Shown one piece after another: positions 7,666 through 15,396 of a stretch of 64,000 nucleotides of DNA. Each line of letters starts with the position of its first letter. Positions within the stretch are counted from its first letter, which is position 1. The notes beneath the pieces were generated by a model that did not search any database, had not been told where the DNA came from, and saw only the letters and a list, made by a program, of their open reading frames with translations. The DNA comes from Fimbriimonas planktonicus (lineage in GTDB: Bacteria; Armatimonadota; Fimbriimonadia; Fimbriimonadales; Fimbriimonadaceae). Location: contig OZ248539.1 of NCBI GenBank assembly GCA_965234685.1, positions 62,001 through 126,000 on the forward strand. Reading direction: 5' to 3'. A program made the position numbers and the translations under genes.

Positions 7666-9209
7666 TAACGGCCAGCGTCAAGCTTCCGGAAGTTCACGCC
7701 TGCTTGAGTCAGCCGATCTAAGTGGAACGGCAATCGCACCTGGAAACCGGCCCAGTTCCTCTCCGACTTCGGCGACCAGAGAACCTCGGCCATCGCGGAC
7801 GCTCGCGGGAACATCATGTATTGCGCCTTTCGGGCCGAAGGGATGTATTCGGTCCAGAGATTGGCTTGGCCGCCTAGGATGTGTTTGGCTTCTTCGGGCG
7901 TTAGCGAAGCGGGAACGGGCTCGAACGAATAGACCTTCTCCAGCGGCAAGTAGCCGCCGATGGCCAACGGCTCGCTGGCGGCGGGGGCTTGGTAGTAGTC
8001 GAAGTAGGCGAAGTCGGTGGGGGACATGACGACGTCGTGGCCTTCTTTGGCGGCCTCGATTCCGCCGGCCATTCCGCGCCAGCTCATGACGGCGGCGCCT
8101 GGGGCGAGGCCGCCTTCTAGGATTTCATCCCAGCCGATCAGGCGTCGGCCCTTCTTTTCTAGCCACTTATCCATTTGGCGGATGAACCAGCTTTGTAGTT
8201 CATCTTCGTTCTTTAGGCCGCGTTCTTTGATGAGGGCCTGGGCTCGGGGGCTGGCTTTCCACTGGGTTTTCGGGCACTCGTCGCCGCCGATGTGGATGAA
8301 CTTGCTGGGGAAGAGGTCGAGGACTTCGGTGAGGACGTCTTGCAAGAAGCTGACGGTCTTTTCTTCGGGGTTAAAGACGTTTTCGAACACGCCCCACTTG
8401 GTGCCGACTTCGATTTGGGTTCCGAGGTTGCCGAGTTCGGGGTAGGCGGCGATGGCGGCTTGGGCGTGGCCGGGCATTTCGATTTCGGGCACGACATTGA
8501 TGTGTCGGTCGGCGGCGTATTTCACCACGTCGCGAATGTCTTGTTGGGTGTAGAAGCCGCCGTGGGGGGTGCCGTCGTACTTGCCATCGCTATAGCGGCC
8601 GAGCATGGTTTCTTTGCGCTTGCTGCCGATTTTGGTGAGCTTCGGATACTTCTTGATTTCGATTCGCCAGCCCTGGTCGTCGGTGAGGTGCCAGTGGAAG
8701 GAGTTCAGCTTGTGCATCGCCATGAGGTCGATGAAGCGGTAGATTTCGCCCTTTTGCATGAAGTGGCGAGCAGTGTCGAGCATGAGTCCGCGCCACTTGA
8801 AGCGGGGGGCGTCTTCGATTTCGACGGTGCTGAGCTGAACGTCCGCTGCCGTTGCCCCGGTTGCGAACTGGGCGGCGGGGAGAAGCTGCTTTAGGGTTTG
8901 CGCGCCGTAGTAGTAGCCGGCGGGAGCGCTAGCGCGGATGGTGATTCCGTCTAGGCCGACGGAGAGGCGATAGCCCTCGGGGTCCTTGATGGCGGCGTCT
9001 TTCACCAGGCGAATGGTTCCGGTGGCCGGTCCAGTCTGTTTGAGGTTCAGGAGTTCGGTGATCTTTGCCGCTTCGACTTTCTGCGATTTGTCGGTGGTGA
9101 CGACTTTGGTGTTCGCAGAAAACTGGACAGCGCCATCGCCCCACTTCACGGAGGTTGGGAGGGGGAGAAAGGGCGGCATCGACGGCGCGGCAAGAATCGT
9201 GAACAACAT
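7665..9209 (-). CDS. Beta-N-acetylhexosaminidase, GH20
   Basis: 514 residues from the ATG at 9209, which starts a short hydrophobic leader (MLFTILAAPSM). The N-terminal GH20b domain (to about 120) precedes the TIM barrel; the landmarks are FKWRGLMLDTARHF, HWHLTDDQGWR, NVVPEIEMPGHA and the catalytic Asp-Glu pair in HIGGDECPK. GH20 enzymes release terminal GlcNAc/GalNAc by substrate-assisted catalysis. Together with the divergent sugar ABC transporter this suggests scavenging of chitin- or peptidoglycan-derived amino sugars. The longer upstream start (9326) would overlap the divergent permease and is rejected. TAGAAT ends 7 bases before the ATG and there is no Shine-Dalgarno sequence. Confidence 0.92.
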   Translation of the reverse strand: MLFTILAAPSMPPFLPLPTSVKWGDGAVQFSANTKVVTTDKSQKVEAAKITELLNLKQTGPATGTIRLVKDAAIKDPEGYRLSVGLDGITIRASAPAGYYYGAQTLKQLLPAAQFATGATAADVQLSTVEIEDAPRFKWRGLMLDTARHFMQKGEIYRFIDLMAMHKLNSFHWHLTDDQGWRIEIKKYPKLTKIGSKRKETMLGRYSDGKYDGTPHGGFYTQQDIRDVVKYAADRHINVVPEIEMPGHAQAAIAAYPELGNLGTQIEVGTKWGVFENVFNPEEKTVSFLQDVLTEVLDLFPSKFIHIGGDECPKTQWKASPRAQALIKERGLKNEDELQSWFIRQMDKWLEKKGRRLIGWDEILEGGLAPGAAVMSWRGMAGGIEAAKEGHDVVMSPTDFAYFDYYQAPAASEPLAIGGYLPLEKVYSFEPVPASLTPEEAKHILGGQANLWTEYIPSARKAQYMMFPRASAMAEVLWSPKSERNWAGFQVRLPFHLDRLTQAGVNFRKLDAGR

Positions 9210-9215
9210 TGCGGT

Positions 9216-9222
9216 TATTCTA
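9216..9222. promoter_or_regulatory. Overlapping divergent -10 elements (TATTCT / TAGAAT)
   Basis: On the plus strand TATTCT (9216-9221) ends 6 bases before the GTG at 9228. On the minus strand TAGAAT (9222-9217) ends 7 bases before the ATG at 9209. The two hexamers share five base pairs, so RNA polymerase could serve only one direction at a time. Only 18 bases separate the two start codons, leaving no room for leaders. Confidence 0.5.
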
Positions 9223-9227
9223 GCTTG

Positions 9228-10241
9228 GTGCGAAAAGGCGCGTCGTTCCCGATGATGCAGCAGGTGGGTCTGCTGGCGGTTATTCTGCTTCTCAGCCTGG
9301 TTTTGGTGCGGTTTTCGGGCACCCACGTCGACCGAGAAACCGGACAGACGGTTAGCAATTTCTTTAACCCCGGAAGTCTCGTTCAGATTTTGACGGAGAC
9401 GAGCTTCTTCGCAATCATGGCGGTGGGGATGACGCTGGTGATTGTCAGCGGCGGAATCGACCTTTCGATCGGTTCGGTTTATGCGCTTGCGGGGGTCGGC
9501 ATGGCGCTGACAATGCGGGCGGCGGGGTGGGATTCGCCTTGGCTAGCGCTGGCGCTTTGCATCGGCTTTGGGCTTTTGGCGGGAGTGTTGAACGGGACGA
9601 TGGTGGCGACCCTCGGGGTGCACCCGTTCATCGTTACGCTCGGCACGATGTGGGTTTTTCGGGGCGTGGCGTTTGTGGTTTCGAAGGCGGAGAGCGTTTT
9701 GGTTCCGGGTCCGGTAACGGATTTTGCGAAGAATCCGCTGTTCCTGGGCAAAGGGCTCACGCCGGTTCCGGCCATCGTGATGGGGCTGTTTATCCTCGGC
9801 GGCGCGTTGTATTTGAACCGGACCACGATGGGTCGGCGGGTGCTGGCGGTCGGCGGGAACGCGGATGCGGCGCGATATGCGGGCTTGCCGATTCCTTATA
9901 TTCTTGCGGGGGTCTACGTTATTGCGGGCCTTGGCGCGGGGATAGCGGCGTTCCTTGGGGCGGCTTACTTTGGGTCAGCGAGTTCGGCGGATGCGAACGG
10001 CTATGAGCTGTACGTGATTGCCTCGGCGGTGGTCGGCGGCGTGAGTTTGAACGGCGGCCGCGGCACGGTAACGGGGGCTTTTCTGGGGGCGTTGCTGATC
10101 GTTCTTATTCGGACGGGGATTCGGTTGCTACGGCTTGACCAGAACTACGAGTGGATCATCATCGGCGCGGCGATCATTATTGCGGTGGTGCTCGACCGGT
10201 TGGGGGCGAGGTTGCTGGAAAAGCGGATGGTCAACGGTTGA
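9228..10241 (+). CDS. Sugar ABC transporter permease (RbsC type)
   Basis: 337 residues with about nine hydrophobic helices. Hallmarks of the ribose/xylose/autoinducer-2 permease family are FFAIMAVGMTLVIVSGGIDLSIGS in the N-terminal half and ASAVVGGVSLNGGRGTVTGAFLGALL near the EAA-like loop. I place the start at GTG 9228 because a TATTCT element ends 6 bases before it; TTG 9225 and ATG 9252 are alternatives. The stop overlaps the ATPase start (TTGA), so the pair is co-translated. The substrate is unknown; the GH20 neighbour hints at an amino sugar. Confidence 0.92.
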   Translation: MRKGASFPMMQQVGLLAVILLLSLVLVRFSGTHVDRETGQTVSNFFNPGSLVQILTETSFFAIMAVGMTLVIVSGGIDLSIGSVYALAGVGMALTMRAAGWDSPWLALALCIGFGLLAGVLNGTMVATLGVHPFIVTLGTMWVFRGVAFVVSKAESVLVPGPVTDFAKNPLFLGKGLTPVPAIVMGLFILGGALYLNRTTMGRRVLAVGGNADAARYAGLPIPYILAGVYVIAGLGAGIAAFLGAAYFGSASSADANGYELYVIASAVVGGVSLNGGRGTVTGAFLGALLIVLIRTGIRLLRLDQNYEWIIIGAAIIIAVVLDRLGARLLEKRMVNG

Positions 10242-11707
10242 AGGTTTCGGCAGTTGGGCTGAGCAAGCGGTTTCCGGGAGTGCAGGCGCTTTCGGAAATT
10301 TCGGTCGACTTTTTGCCGGGCGAGGTTCACGCGATTTGCGGGGAGAACGGGGCGGGCAAGTCGACGCTTGGGAAGGTTTTGGCGGGCTTGTACGCGCCCG
10401 AGCAGGGGCACGTTGCGCTTGATGACAAGCCGGTTCGGTTCTCGAGTCCGCGCGAGGCGCAGGCGGCGGGGATTAGCATTGTTCACCAGGAGCTGCTGTT
10501 TGCCGAGAACTTAACGGTGGCGGACAACCTGTTGCTGGGCGAGATTCCGAACCAGTTCGGGTGGGTTTCGGACCGGCAAATGCTGGATACGGCGCGGATG
10601 TGGTTGCAGAAAGTTGGTTCCGATATCGACCCGGGGATGGAAGTTGCGAAGCTGTCGGTGAGCAAGCAGCAGCTCGTTCAGATTGCGGGCGGAATCGGGC
10701 GCGGGGCGAAGGTGCTGATCTTTGACGAGCCGACGAGCTCGCTGACGGCGACGGAGGCGACGGCTTTGTTGGGGCTCATTCGGGAGCTCTCGTCGGCGGG
10801 GACTACTTGTCTTTATGTCTCACACCGACTGGATGAGATTTTTGCGATTGCGGACCGCGTGACGGTGCTGCGAGACGGGGCCTGGGTTGGCACGAAGCCG
10901 ATCGCGGAGGTCACGCCGGGCTCGCTGGTGCAGATGATGGTCGGGCGCGAGCTGGGGGATTCTTTGGCGGGGGACGGCGCTTTTGGTGCTCCGGTGCTGG
11001 AGGTTCGCGGGCTAAGCTCGGTCGGGCGGTTCCGAGATATCTCGCTCTCGGTTCGGGCAGGGGAGATTGTCGGGCTGGCGGGGCTGGTGGGCGCGGGACG
11101 GACGGAGGTTTGCGAGGCGATTTTTGGGGTGGACCGGCGGGCGACGGGCAGCGTTTCGGTGGCCGGGAAGTCGCTAGCTCTGGGGTCGCCGCAGCGGTCC
11201 ATTGCGACGGGGGTGGCGTTGGTTCCGGAAGATCGGAAGCGGCACGGATTGGTGCTTGGGATGACGATTCGGCACAACGGGTCGATGGCGGTTTTGCCTC
11301 GACTTTCGACGCTAGGGTGGCTGAATCGGACGGCGGAGAGCCGAACGGTGCGGGAGTTTACGGATCGGCTTCGGGTGAAGGCGCCGAGCATTGAGTCGGT
11401 GGTTGGCGGATTATCGGGCGGGAATCAGCAGAAGGTAGTTTTGGCCAAGTGGCTGGCGACAGATGCGGCGGTTCTGCTGATCGATGAGCCGACGCGGGGA
11501 GTGGACGTAGGGGCGAAGGTGGAGATCCACGGGCTGATTCGGGAGGCGGCGGCTTCGGGGAAGGCGGTGCTGCTGGTGAGCAGCGACATGCCGGAACTAC
11601 GCGCGCTTTGCGACCGGATGATTGTCCTGCGCGAAGGGGTTCAGGTGGCCGAGTTGGGCCGGGCGGCATCCGAGACGGAGATTTTGTCGGCGATGGCGGG
11701 GGTTTGA
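10238..11707 (+). CDS. Sugar ABC transporter ATP-binding protein (RbsA type, two NBDs)
   Basis: 489 residues from the TTG at 10238 that overlaps the permease stop. Domain 1 has the Walker A GENGAGKST (about 34-42), Q-loop VHQELLF and Walker B LIFDEPTSSL. Domain 2 carries the degenerate Walker A GLVGAGRTE (about 280) normal for RbsA/MglA proteins and a proper signature LSGGNQQKV with Walker B LLIDEPTRGVDVG. It energises the permease at the inner membrane. No periplasmic binding protein or regulator is next to it, so that component must be encoded elsewhere. Confidence 0.92.
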   Translation: MKVSAVGLSKRFPGVQALSEISVDFLPGEVHAICGENGAGKSTLGKVLAGLYAPEQGHVALDDKPVRFSSPREAQAAGISIVHQELLFAENLTVADNLLLGEIPNQFGWVSDRQMLDTARMWLQKVGSDIDPGMEVAKLSVSKQQLVQIAGGIGRGAKVLIFDEPTSSLTATEATALLGLIRELSSAGTTCLYVSHRLDEIFAIADRVTVLRDGAWVGTKPIAEVTPGSLVQMMVGRELGDSLAGDGAFGAPVLEVRGLSSVGRFRDISLSVRAGEIVGLAGLVGAGRTEVCEAIFGVDRRATGSVSVAGKSLALGSPQRSIATGVALVPEDRKRHGLVLGMTIRHNGSMAVLPRLSTLGWLNRTAESRTVREFTDRLRVKAPSIESVVGGLSGGNQQKVVLAKWLATDAAVLLIDEPTRGVDVGAKVEIHGLIREAAASGKAVLLVSSDMPELRALCDRMIVLREGVQVAELGRAASETEILSAMAGV

Positions 11708-11759
11708 GGTGGATTTTGTCGTTACGATTTGAGGGTTCTTGCGTTAGTCTCTATATCTA

Positions 11760-12932
11760 ATGAGATGGCTCTTACTGGTTTTGCTGCTGTCATTTGGGGC
11801 GATTGGGATTGCGCAGCAACCGGGAATCGACGGGATTGCCCAGATCGAGATTGGTTATGTGCAGCTACGTACAGAAATTTCTGGTTTGACCGATGGTCAG
11901 CTGGTTTCTGGCACATCGGCGCCATTCTCCGCACAGGCCAAGGGCATTGGATTACCTGGTGATGAAGATGCCGGACCGGAAGACGTCATCAAGGCACGGT
12001 TAGATGAGTTTAAGATTGAAATTTCTGGTGAAGTGGTTCATCAGTGGCCGGGCAATGCATATGGCGAACTCGCATTTGTCTCATTTGCAAGTACACATTT
12101 CTCCCATGGCGCGGCCATACCCCTTAGAGTTTCGGCGAAGTGGAGTGTTCAAAAGGCAAAACATCGTGGCACTCTGATCTATGAGCCTGAACAAAAAAGC
12201 CTGAGCTGCCAGATAACGGTCTTCGCTTACAACGTTGGGCTTACATTGCATACGGACGAAGTGCGTACGGAAGATGGATACCGAGTGCCGTCGCAGCCGA
12301 CGACGTCGGATTGGGATACGGTTTCGAAGCTCGCATCCGCTCGCGGGCGTTTGGCGCTATCCGACTTGAATCATCAGATTAGGGCAGGCGGATCTTTGTC
12401 AAAAGCGGAACTTCAGAAGCAGCTCAAGTCAATGACGGTGTTCTTCGGTTTTACGCACGGGGACGCAACCAACTTTCGAGCGACCCGTGATGGTGCACTT
12501 TCGTTTGAGTCTAGCAACAACGAAGTGCAATCTGCGGTTTCAAGTCGTGGTATGCGCTATCCATTTCCGCACTTGGTTGTCATGCATTCCGGGAGTTTGT
12601 TGAGCACTCCGGATCTGGATTCCAGCTGGTTTGGAACACGAGCTGGAACGAGGTTTGCGCTTGGACAAGCTTTTGCCGGTTTTGATATGCCACTTAACGA
12701 TGATCCGGAAACGATCGCGCAACATGCAACTTGGATATACAAATCGCTGCCGAGTGGGGATACGATTGGGACGGCCGTTCACGAGGCAGACCACGGAGCA
12801 CGAATTCGAAATCCATACACGAACGGCAATATCCAGATGAAAGTTATCGGAGATCCTCATGTGCGGTTAAAGAATGTCTACACCGGCAGTTCAGTGTCGT
12901 CATCGTGGTATCGCGTTCGAACTATTTTGTGA
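11760..12932 (+). CDS. Exported protein of unknown function
   Basis: 390 residues. A signal peptide is clear (MRWLLLVLLLSFGAIGIAQQ, cleavage after IAQ). The mature part is beta-rich with no repeats or catalytic motif I recognise; there is a DAxHG-free, mixed Ser/Thr surface and few cysteines. It is followed 8 bases later by a second exported unknown, so the two probably form an operon. GC and codon use look slightly less biased than in the ABC genes before it, suggesting lower expression. Confidence 0.6.
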   Translation: MRWLLLVLLLSFGAIGIAQQPGIDGIAQIEIGYVQLRTEISGLTDGQLVSGTSAPFSAQAKGIGLPGDEDAGPEDVIKARLDEFKIEISGEVVHQWPGNAYGELAFVSFASTHFSHGAAIPLRVSAKWSVQKAKHRGTLIYEPEQKSLSCQITVFAYNVGLTLHTDEVRTEDGYRVPSQPTTSDWDTVSKLASARGRLALSDLNHQIRAGGSLSKAELQKQLKSMTVFFGFTHGDATNFRATRDGALSFESSNNEVQSAVSSRGMRYPFPHLVVMHSGSLLSTPDLDSSWFGTRAGTRFALGQAFAGFDMPLNDDPETIAQHATWIYKSLPSGDTIGTAVHEADHGARIRNPYTNGNIQMKVIGDPHVRLKNVYTGSSVSSSWYRVRTIL

Positions 12933-12940
12933 CCCGTAAA

Positions 12941-14158
12941 ATGTTGACACTCGCGTTCTTAACGTCATACTTGCAGCAATCGCCGCCTGACCGTCTCATC
13001 GAGTTCTTTAAGGTGGCGTTTCAAGGGACTTTGCCGAAGTCGGCCTTTGATCCAGAATGGATCGAGAACCCCGTTTCAAAAAAGCTAGATTATCCATTCG
13101 GTGAACTTCAGAACTGCACGCTCACGTACTTCCAGGACTTTAGCGTGTACTCAAAGGATGAATCGGACACCATCGTGGCATTCCATTCAGATCGAAGCGC
13201 GCGCCTCGGGAGACGAAACCTTGTTGTGGACGGAAAGACGGTCGATACCGTTGTGCCCTATAAGCTGTCTGACAGGGATGCGGATCGGATTGCGCAACGC
13301 ATTTACAATCTTGCGGGTTATCCGGGCGAAATCTTTATCCGTTGGCGCAAACCGAACGAAGGTAATGAGTCGAGTTCGCTTGAGATTCAGTACCTACCAA
13401 TGGTGAACGGCGTTCCTTATGAAACAGGACAAACTGAGCTGCTCTTGCTGGATCAAGAGAATGGCCAGCTGAACATGTTTCGGGGACCGAGCCAGTTCCT
13501 TCCAAAACCTCCAAAAACATTTGTTCCCAAGGTATCCAAGGAGGATGCAGAATGGGCTGGGGTGATGGCAACGGCTGCTAGTTTTGAAGCGGCCCTACTA
13601 CCTGGCGGCGGCATTCAGACGGCCCTGTGTCTTTGGATGCCGTCTGGCATCGAAAGTAAGGGTTACAGTAAGCGCTGGCTGTTTGGGCAACACTTGCGGG
13701 CGAACAGCGACAACGAAGCCATTTTGGCTTACGAGATGCAGTTTCGGGATCCAAGATACGGCGAGAGTCGAGGCGAACCTAACGTCTATTACTTCGTGTA
13801 CGTGGATGCGCTTAGTGGAAAGGTCGTGCAGATCAATCGATTCCCAGACGTTATCTATGGCAGTCACAACAGAGGACCCCACACGCTGACCACAACAACA
13901 CTACCGAGCGGACAGCGGCCTTGGAAGGTGGGCAGCAAAGGGGGGAACTGGTCAGGCTACAGGACCGGGAAGTTTGAGGAAGTGCCGAGCCAGGAGTTCA
14001 AACCGGAAGCAGACGTATTGCTCGCAACTCACAATTTCGCCGCGACGGTTGAGTGGGATGGGGCTCGGAAGTTGGTCCGATTCGGTAAGACGGTCTATCG
14101 GCCAACCGGACAGTTTTTGAACGCGTTCATCCAGAAGGCGAAGCCGCCGAAAGAGTAG
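12941..14158 (+). CDS. Exported or surface protein of unknown function
   Basis: 405 residues from the ATG at 12941, 8 bases after the previous stop. The longer frame upstream is a shadow of the preceding gene. MLTLAFLTSYLQQ is a weak leader. The body contains strands around 150-350 with acidic loops; VYYFVYVDALSGKVVQINRFPD near residue 290 resembles a PepSY-like strand pair (a conserved D-x-x-T/S-G-x-V turn), and a similar turn, LLLDQENGQLNMF, occurs near 165. That suggests PepSY/YpeB-type modules found in secreted inhibitors and sensors, but the match is by eye and weak. Confidence 0.5.
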   Translation: MLTLAFLTSYLQQSPPDRLIEFFKVAFQGTLPKSAFDPEWIENPVSKKLDYPFGELQNCTLTYFQDFSVYSKDESDTIVAFHSDRSARLGRRNLVVDGKTVDTVVPYKLSDRDADRIAQRIYNLAGYPGEIFIRWRKPNEGNESSSLEIQYLPMVNGVPYETGQTELLLLDQENGQLNMFRGPSQFLPKPPKTFVPKVSKEDAEWAGVMATAASFEAALLPGGGIQTALCLWMPSGIESKGYSKRWLFGQHLRANSDNEAILAYEMQFRDPRYGESRGEPNVYYFVYVDALSGKVVQINRFPDVIYGSHNRGPHTLTTTTLPSGQRPWKVGSKGGNWSGYRTGKFEEVPSQEFKPEADVLLATHNFAATVEWDGARKLVRFGKTVYRPTGQFLNAFIQKAKPPKE

Positions 14159-14204
14159 TTCAGAAGCGAAGCACTGCCCCGCTCCTGAACAGTTGAAGCA
14201 AGAA

Positions 14205-14945
14205 TCAGCTCTGTTTGCCGGCCCAGAGGGTGCCGTTGAAGATGATCTGCTTGACGGAGTCGTGGAAGTACGTTCCGTAGGTTTCGTGTCCTGGGCGGAA
14301 GTAGAAGACTCGGCCGATGCCTTGGCCTTGTCCAACGCCGCCACCAGGGCCGGAGGTAAATTCGGGGTCAACTCCTTTGCCGACGGTCCAAACGAGGCCG
14401 CAGGGGAAGTACTCGCCGCCGAGCGGGAAGTAGCTCTGGAAGATCATGGCTTCGGCCGGAGGCACGTCAAACGGCGCGCCGTACATTTCTTCGGCTTCAA
14501 GGGTGAAGTTGCTCACACCGAGGGCGATTGGGTGCTGGGCAGCGCACACGGTGATTTCTTCCGTGTCGGTGCTTTCTCGCCAGCCGCCCTTGAGGTGGCC
14601 GGTTGCGCCAAGGACGGCGCGGAATGGCTTGCTGTAGTGGCCGCTATGGAGGCAGACAAAACCGAGGCCGTGCTCTTGCACGCGGACCTTAATCTTTTCG
14701 GCGAGCTCGTCGCTCACTTCCCCGTGTCGAGCGTGGCCCCACCAGAGGAGGACATCGGCGGAATTCAGAAGCTCGTCGGGCAAGCCCTGATCGGCTTCAT
14801 CGAGTCCAACGGCATGGACTTCGAGCAGGCCTTCGGTGTCGAGTTCCTTGAGTCCGTCGGCGATTGCGCCGCGGAGGCTGGTCGGATAAAGCTCCTTGGG
14901 AGCGTGCGCGGGATATTCGTCCCAAACGAGAACTTTGAGTGCCAT
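14205..14945 (-). CDS. ThuA-like (trehalose utilisation) protein
   Basis: 246 residues. The class-I glutamine-amidotransferase-like fold of ThuA is indicated by VLVWDEYP at the start, DVLLWWGHARHGEVSD and the conserved GLGFVCLHSGHYSKPFRAVLG segment, followed by HPIALGV and EEMYGAPFD; FYFRPGHETYGTYFH near the C-terminus is the family's final motif. ThuA in rhizobia participates in disaccharide (trehalose/sucrose to 3-keto sugar) metabolism; homologues are common in oligosaccharide catabolism. It is monocistronic here, transcribed away from rnpB. Confidence 0.88.
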   Translation of the reverse strand: MALKVLVWDEYPAHAPKELYPTSLRGAIADGLKELDTEGLLEVHAVGLDEADQGLPDELLNSADVLLWWGHARHGEVSDELAEKIKVRVQEHGLGFVCLHSGHYSKPFRAVLGATGHLKGGWRESTDTEEITVCAAQHPIALGVSNFTLEAEEMYGAPFDVPPAEAMIFQSYFPLGGEYFPCGLVWTVGKGVDPEFTSGPGGGVGQGQGIGRVFYFRPGHETYGTYFHDSVKQIIFNGTLWAGKQS

Positions 14946-14990
14946 CGCGTCTATTTTGTCTTATTTGGGACGTGTAAACGGCTGGAAAAT

Positions 14991-15325
14991 CCGAGTCGGT
15001 CTATAAGCCGGATTCTGTGTTTGTGCAGCGATTTATCTACGCGACCAACCCGGAGGATCGGCGGGCCGCGTCATCTCCTCCCTATTTGGTCTTGCTTCAG
15101 ATGGGGTTTGCACGGCCGCGGAGTTACCTCCAACGCCGGTGAGCTCTTACCTCACCATTTCAACCTTACCTCCCGATAAATCGGGGTGGGCGGTATGTTT
15201 CTGTTGCACTTTCCGTCGGGTCACCCCGCCCCGGCATGAGCAAGCTCTCGCCGGGCACCTTGCCCTGTGAAGTCCGGACTTTCCTCCCCAATCATGAAGA
15301 TGGGGCCGCTACCCGACCAACTCGG
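14991..15325 (-). ncRNA. rnpB: RNase P RNA
   Basis: Read on the minus strand, the conserved 5' core GAGGAAAGTCCGGACTTC (15286-15269) and 3' core ACAGAATCCGGCTTAT (15018-15003), which form P4 and flanking CRI/CRV regions in bacterial RNase P RNA, are both present in the right order, with GGTAAG...GGTGAG-type internal stems and the TGCAAACCCC segment between. The ends pair as P1: CCGAGTTGGTC (15325-15315) with GACCGACTCGG (15001-14991), 11 bp with one G-U. The RNA is the catalytic subunit that trims tRNA 5' leaders. Confidence 0.93.
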
Positions 15326-15396
15326 ACTATAAGTGTGACGCAACGTAACGAATCTGAGATGAGTTAACGTATCATCGAAGCGGGAGGAGATGAAGA

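Noticed and set aside
9210..9326. N-terminal extension of the hexosaminidase to 9326
   Set aside because: It would overlap the divergent permease by about 100 bases and is a charged, His/Gln-rich stretch; the leader starts at 9209.
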